From: Nannobrachium achirus
Lineage: Eukaryota > Chordata > Actinopteri > Myctophiformes > Myctophidae
Reading direction: 5' to 3'
Assembly (NCBI GenBank): GCA_963921795.1
Contig: OY997652.1
Span: 16,545,940-16,609,939 of the forward strand
Length of the DNA stretch: 64,000 nucleotides
Made by a program: the position numbers and the translations under genes. Under the pieces are notes generated by a model that saw only the letters and a program-made list of their open reading frames with translations, made no database searches and was not told the DNA's origin. Positions 58,023-64,000 of the stretch are shown piece after piece (positions within the stretch are counted from its first letter, which is position 1; each line of letters begins with the position of its first letter).

Positions 58023-59556
58023 AGCAATTATTTGCATTATAATGCAGCCTGTTTTAATCATGTGTTCATTATAATTTCCCTGAAGCTGAAGTTGTTGGAA
58101 AGCATGTGCATGTCTATGTGTGAAAGACCCAAAAAGGCAGTTGCATTCATTTCATTGAGATAATCTCTCTCTTTTTTTATATTTTTTTTAATAATTAATA
58201 ATAATTTCTAAGATACATTGTTTTGGTCTCTGATTTTATCTGAAGTCATTGCTACAACTACATACAGTAGAATCGGATAGGAAATATAATATCTCGTTTA
58301 CAGCCATTTTGACAACATGCAAACTGAAGAATAATACAGGTATAAGTCCCTTCTGTGCCATAAATCTTAGCAAATGGATTCATATTGCTTGTATTTGCAA
58401 AAGCAGTCAACAATCATGGTAGAAATTATGTTAAAGCTCTATTTTGGGAATCCACCATCTTGCAAATATGCACAATAAAGGTCCAGACACACCCAATAAT
58501 AAAATTAGCTATTCCATTGAGTCTCCCATGGTCAGACACCATGAAATAGACACCAAGTTTGCGTTTCTAGCTCATCTGGTTCAGAAGTTAGAGGCAAAAC
58601 CTATTTTCTGGGTCCTTACATTATGGCGGCCATATTGTGGCGGCCATATTGGATTTCATGGAAACTTGCAATACAAAAATTTTTCATATGTATACCATTG
58701 ATCAACCTGTGAAGTTTCGTGGAAATATCCCTCAGTTTAAAATGTTGCCCTATTCACCCCCCATTAAAACTAATAGGGGCTAATATTGAGGCGGCCATAT
58801 TGGACTTTGTTGTACAAATTGACCGGGTTGTCCATATAGGTTGTGATCCTACTGGGTCATAGATAATATTTCTGGTGGACAACTTTTTATGTCGGGGCAA
58901 ATGCAGGTTTCCCAAAAAAAGGCTGGTTTGCCCCCTGGGTAAAATAACCCTTTATATCACATAACTGCTCCAATTAGGTGTCAGCCATCTTGAAAAATGT
59001 CTGTCATCTTGAAAGTGTCCATTTCAAAGTGACCCATGGAAACTGCTAATGCCAATTTTCACGTTTGTATCATTAACTGAACGATTCTGCCAAAAATAAG
59101 CAGTTATTCTCTCCATGGGGCAAAAAGCCTCCGGGGGCTTCTTACCCCACACGAGGGGGGGGCCTATTACCCCAACGCTGTCATTGCAAAGAGTGTCATC
59201 TTAAATCTTAAACCTTTTTTATTTTTTTATTTTTTTAAGTTGATAATTTATCATAAGGCCTTCCTAATGATATACAAAAAATAAGTGAAGAGGTTCAACT
59301 TATTTACACCGAGTTTGGAACATTTTCACAGTGACAAAGAATTAGATCAGTTTATCTTAAATGTGTTTGATTGAGAAAGTTATGACCTGGATTAAGGTGA
59401 GACAATGAAATGTTGTATCCATGAAGAGCTAAGGATGCCAGGAATGTGCTGAAATCAAAAAGGTTGCCACCTTGTAGTTCTGTAGTCAAATACAGCTGGG
59501 GGGCTTATTACCCCAGGGGGGCCTATTCCCCCACTCTACCCTATAGGACTGGGATT

Positions 59557-59720
59557 TGAACCCCCCACCCTTACCTTTCAGGAAATAAGGGTTTCCTCGT
59601 GATTTTCTCTACAGGACATTGATGGAGTGGGCCTTGAACCTGCAATTTGTCTGTAGCAGAGGCAACCGATTTCTTGAAAGGTAAGGGTGGGGGGTTCAAG
59701 GCGCCTTTGGGCCCTCAGCA
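59557..59720. repeat. tRNA-like inverted pair
   Basis: CTGGGATTTGAACCCCCCACCC (59567 on) against GGGTGGGGGGTTCAAGG (59685 on), with CCTTACCTTTCAGG / TTGAAAGGTAAGG. B-box-like text is present in both orientations. Confidence 0.5.
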
Positions 59721-59721
59721 G

Positions 59722-59845
59722 GTGTCTCCTAACCTGACTTGCGTTGCGTCAGATGGTGGCAGTAGTGCGTAGGCTACCGCCCTACTCGATATGCAGCGCA
59801 GCCAGGCATACGCACTGCTGCCATCATCGGGCGCAGTCAGGTTAG
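59722..59845. repeat. Imperfect palindrome
   Basis: CTCCTAACCTGACTGCG-type arms: GTCTCCTAACCTGACTTGCG and CGCAGTCAGGTTAGGTGTCT, pairing inward through GGTGGCAGTAGTGCGTA / TACGCACTGCTGCCATC. Confidence 0.75.
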
Positions 59846-59989
59846 GTGTCTCCTTGTGCTTTTGTGTTGTTCTTTTGTATATTAGCATTGAAAAATACAA
59901 GGTACTCTGTGCTGAAAGTCCAGTCATCAGACAACTACACCATGTCTCAGGTACTCTAAATGATCAAACACACTTCCTGATTGTGCTCT

Positions 59990-60799
59990 AGGATTAATAA
60001 GAGAAGGATATCACACTGGGCGTGTCCCAGCCGTGGTACCGGGGTATGGCACATGCGCAGTACAATCTGGCCTGCACCTACACTTTGGCTCAGTAGATGG
60101 CGGCGTGTAAACATTAAATGGTAGTGTTTGTTTTGTCCTACTTTAAGTGCCTGCTGGGGACTTGCTCTTTGCTCAAATTAAATGTTCTTATGCCACAAAA
60201 CAAGTAGGCTTATTTGGTGCCCTAATAGGCACAACTATGTGTTGCATATCCTGAATGAATATAAGTTATAGAAATCCATCGTATTCTCATCTACTGCTGT
60301 TTTACTGATATTTTGTGTAAGTGCTTATAAATAAATTAAATTGTGTGGTCTGTTGATTTTTTTGAACCATACAAGTACGGCACACAGTACAAGTTAAGAC
60401 ATATGCTTCAAAGTACAGGATTATATAAAAGCATCCCTCTGAAGACCAATTATTTCCCACAATTGATTGATTTAAAACTTTATTAGAAGTTTGCATAGGA
60501 AAAGGTAGTTTCATAACAGCTGGTACAAGGTCAACTAAACTTCAGGAAGACAGAAGAGGAGCACTCGTCAAAAAAAGTGGTTCACATAAACATTCGTCTA
60601 GGGTGCACGGCTCAGGTGAACAATGAACTTTGGAGCAAGGATGCCAGCACTCACTTTAGATAGACTTCTTCTTGTTTATTAAATTGTTTTCCCCCAGCAG
60701 CCAGTACACAACTAAAAGGATAAACACCTCCAAAGAGCCTTGGGCTTGTTTCAATTGGGGTCCTTTAAAAAAAAAATCGAACCTCTGTTCGAAGTGGAG

Positions 60800-60897
<98 letters not shown>

Positions 60898-61305
60898 TGC
60901 AGTTGATGCTCAGGGCAGGCTAGACTCAACAGCACCTCTCTGGTCACCCAGGGTACTACATACAGGCTACATACAGACCCACCCACCCACAAACATACCT
61001 ACAAACATACCTACACACACGGCCACGTATAGGGAGCTTGTGTTCCACACAGCTCCAATAAAACACAGCACTATGCAGAAAATATAAGAAAACCTGCAGC
61101 TGTTTAGGTGATGAGACTGATGAGTGGAGAGAGAACAAAACAAAACACACACCTCGCTCTACTGAGAACGGATCATGATCTTTTTTATCTAGTGCCTCTG
61201 CTGGAACACTCCACCATGGCAGTTCCTGTTAACACTGCGCATGTGCCATACCCCGGTACTACGCTGGGACACGCCCAGTGTGATATCCTTCTCTTATTAA
61301 TCCTA
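59990..61305. repeat. 70-bp inverted repeats 1.2 kb apart
   Basis: Left arm 59990-60061 (AGGATTAATAAGAGAAGGAT ... ATGGCACATGCGCAGT); right arm 61234-61305 is its near-exact complement. The interior holds a (GT)n array (60801-60896) and no ORF of note. It may be a MITE split by later insertions. Confidence 0.65.
60801..60896. repeat. (GT)n microsatellite
   Basis: About 96 bp of pure GT. Confidence 0.98.
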
Positions 61306-61839
61306 GATTGTGCTAAGGCACCTCTGGGACCTTGACATGTGTCTCTTAGTACTTCTGAGAGATGCTAGCCTTCAAAACATCAAAGTTTATTTATAAGCAA
61401 GTACTTTTTTACTCTTCTTACTTGAGTAACATTTTGACTGAGCTACCTTTACATGTAGTGGAGTACATTTTGACCAGTCCAGGAGTATCTGTAGCCTACT
61501 CTTACTCAAGTACTGTCCATCTCTGGAAAAAAACACACAGCCCATATTCAACATGAAGACCAATCTATTTCTATTGGAATTCCAGAAAAAAAAGGTCACT
61601 ACCAAGCTACCAAGTAAAGGATGCTCTTTTCTTCTGTCAGTTTATTCAAGAATGATATGAATCTATGGAATGTATGGATGAGATGGTGTTCTATATTCAG
61701 GCAGTAAGACAGCATGATGTCCATGTTAATTCTCTGGCCCCTGGAAACCAGCCAGCCAGCCTGAGAGTCTGCTCCCAGACTACTAATGACAAAGCATGTC
61801 ATCCTGACTTTGAAACTGACATACTTACCATGGGTTCGA

Positions 61840-61964
<125 letters not shown>

Positions 61965-61975
61965 TGCATGCATGT

Positions 61976-63325
61976 AGAGAGCTTTCGATATGCCCCCCTC
62001 TGGTCAATTCATTTGTATCGCTGGTGGGGATATGTTTAATCTCTAGCTGCCTCTGGTCAGTCTGAATTAAATTCATGGATTACCTTTTGGGAAATGTGGA
62101 CTGTCTGACATGTTTAATATTTATGTTTGACATCACATTTTTAATTAAAGTTAATTAAAGGAATGTGTGTTAAGCACAGTAACCCTCATTTTTGGGCAAA
62201 TTGGTCCAAAGATAATAATTTAAATTAAATTTTTTAAATAAATTGTAATAATTGTAAAATGTACAAAATGTACACGCTCACTCGGGATGCAATGTAGCCC
62301 TTGTATGCTGTTTTGGGTTTTGATTCTTTCTTCTTTTTTTTTATCAAACCCTGCATACTACTATAATATGGAGGTTGGCCAGCCTTGGTTGGCCAGCTTC
62401 ACAGGAACAGCAGTGCTGTACAGTAGCTACCAATCAGGGTCATCTGCATGAAAAGAAGCAGCGCCACATTAGAAGAATGTACGTTCTAACAGTAATAATA
62501 GATAATACACGACACACATCTCCCAGGATTGTGATAAATAATGGATGTAAAACATGTCGCCCTCCAAGGAAGCAAGGAGACGGGGCGTTATTTATACAGA
62601 TCCTCTGTGTCAAGTGTCACCACAGCAAGTGCTTAATCATAAGCACAGAGCCTGGAGAGGAAATGAAATGCATCAATGGCACTGCAGCTGAAAACGACAG
62701 TCACCCAATCACCCATCTGTGCACAACATCGGGAGAATCATAGACCGATTTTTTAGGATGAAGATCTAGTTTGACAGTGCTCAGCCATGTCCTCAGAATC
62801 ATCCTACACCATTTTTATTGTTCAACCTTTTTTAAACCCTATAGTTAGTTGGCCCCTCCAGGGCTCCATACTAGGTAGGCCTACGTTCCTTTTCCCCCCT
62901 CTACACCAGATCTCTTTGCCGAGCTTATAGATCAGAAAAGGAATGCTTATAGGCTTCATGTGGCTAATATGCACTCTCTCTCAAGAGGAGACATGAGATA
63001 TTGTATGTTCTTCGTTCCACAGACAAGTACAGCAACCTATTGAGCCTGCTAATATTGGCTTAACTAGGCCACCCTAAGATCTACTGTGCAGAGAACATTC
63101 AAGGTGATCGGGCCTTTTATCACCCGGGCCTGTATTGCGTCTAACTGGGAATGGACTAGTGCAGTTCAAATAAGCTTCGTGCAGAAATTGTGTAAACATA
63201 AGCACGGTATAAGATGGAGGATAGTTCAGATAGCACAATCTGCATATCACAGTGGAGCTCCTCTCCTCTAGCCTAACCAACTGCAATCCCTCTCAACAGC
63301 AGCTTCCCTCATTAGCATTTTACTC
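61976..63325. other. Unannotated right-hand region
   Basis: No exon recognised on either strand. A 122-codon plus-strand frame at 62375-62743 has no family resemblance. Around 62896-62937 is a fragment of the CCCTCTACACCAGATCTCTTTGCC flank with part of the shared hairpin. Confidence 0.4.
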
Positions 63326-63331
63326 CAGGCT

Positions 63332-63400
<69 letters not shown>

Positions 63401-63480
63401 CAGAGACAGAGACAGGGAGACAGAGACAGGGAGAGAGAGACTGAGAGAGAGAGACTGGGAGAGAGAGTGACAGACAGACA
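63332..63480. repeat. (GA)n and (GACA)n microsatellite
   Basis: Pure GA, then GAGACA units. Confidence 0.97.
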
Positions 63481-63884
63481 GGTGCAGAGACAAGAGAGAT
63501 AGGCCTACAGAATGGAAGGCTATGAGTAAAAGCTGTATCACTACATAAAGACTATTATTGTGATGCACTGTAGCTATAAAACCATGGCTCACACTGTACT
63601 TGGAGATCAATATTTGATCAATGTCTTTGAAAGTAAGTACATTTCTAAACTTCAGTCAGTCCACATACAATTGTATAGAAAAGGGCTAATTCTAAATTTG
63701 TATTAAACAAAGCAGGTGTTGTGCCCAGTACAGGGACGTGCTGGCCATTGGGAAAAGCGGGACAACTCCCGAGCGGCCGGTTCATTCCTGGCCGGTACAG
63801 GCCGGCCATTAGGAAAAAAATACAAATAAAATGTCGGCCTTCGTTCCATTTTGGGGGCTGGGTGGCCAACAAAGTAAATCGTCA

Positions 63885-64000
63885 CTGTCGGGCAGAAACC
63901 TCGTATCTCCAAGTTTCAAATTTGTACATTTTTTCGCGAAGCAAAGCCCTGCTTCATCATACAAGGCCGTTGCACAAAAGTAGTGAAAACTGTAGATCGG
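63885..64000. mobile_element. TGTCGGGCAG-type MITE cut by the window end
   Basis: Left TIR CTGTCGGGCAGAAACCTCGT, then AAGCAAAGCCCTGCTTCATC. The window stops as the central hairpin begins (AAAACTGTAGATCGG). Confidence 0.8.

Larger units (their letters stand above)
55095..59538. mobile_element. 4.4-kb DNA transposon with very long inverted repeats
   Basis: Left end TAGAGTAAGGTGGGGTAAAA, right end (complement) TAGAGTGGGGGAATAGGCCC. The arms (about 55095-57270 and 57822-59538) are reverse complements over most of their length. They include a segment reading TATGGCGGCCATATTG, and 5'-GGGGTAATAGGCCC-type text near the ends. The 550-bp centre (57271-57821) holds part of a coding region. No clear target duplication was found and the superfamily is unassigned. 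Confidence 0.75.

Noticed and set aside
56054-58701. 108- and 85-codon ORFs (HHLANMHNKGPDTPNNK) as genes
   Set aside because: They are mirror copies in the two arms of the palindromic transposon, with no recognised domain; treated as part of the element.
62375-62743. 122-codon plus-strand ORF as a gene
   Set aside because: No recognisable domain, no splice context and ordinary base composition; open by chance as far as I can tell.

Overview
The window looks like a ray-finned fish (teleost) nuclear genome. It has vertebrate multi-exon genes with GT-AG introns, very long (CA/GT)n, (CT/GA)n and (TA)n microsatellites, and dense fish-type transposons: hAT-, piggyBac- and Harbinger-like MITEs, Helitrons, tRNA-derived SINEs and 5'-truncated LINEs. 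No species can be named from the sequence alone.

Genes. All protein-coding genes found lie on the minus strand. At the left edge (155-515) is the first coding exon of a BMP10-type TGF-beta ligand, with signal peptide and start of the prodomain. From 3504 to 30775 runs arvcf, a delta-catenin family armadillo protein. I resolved 14 coding exons, from the stop codon after a PDZ-binding DSWV tail back to an N-terminal exon at 30596-30775; all exon phases join without conflict and give about 900 codons. The exon(s) with the arvcf start codon and coiled coil were not found in the remaining 33 kb, so they probably lie beyond 64000. In the arvcf intron 22927-30595 sits an intact intronless 535-codon clcc1-like ORF (26018-27625), most simply a retrogene with its own TATA boxes.

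Non-coding landscape. 31-64 kb is repeat-rich and probably the 5' intron of arvcf. It holds a non-autonomous Helitron with internal duplications (41520-43478), a minisatellite (40505-41420), and a large unequal tandem duplication (45648-48830 and 48831-53933) made of tRNA-like arrays, a small RGG-rich ORF and a minisatellite. Beyond it is a 4.4-kb transposon with very long inverted repeats (55095-59538) that encodes remnants of a CXC-cysteine protein.

Main unexplained signals. (1) One short hairpin core (arms like GATCTACAAGCTCACAACGC) recurs about 15 times, in the middle of several otherwise unrelated MITE families. (2) The perfect palindromic CArG box CCATATATGG recurs about 30 times inside several repeat families, including two copies upstream of the clcc1-like gene. 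(3) Five of the 14 arvcf exons have long CA/TG arrays within about 35 nt of a splice site.
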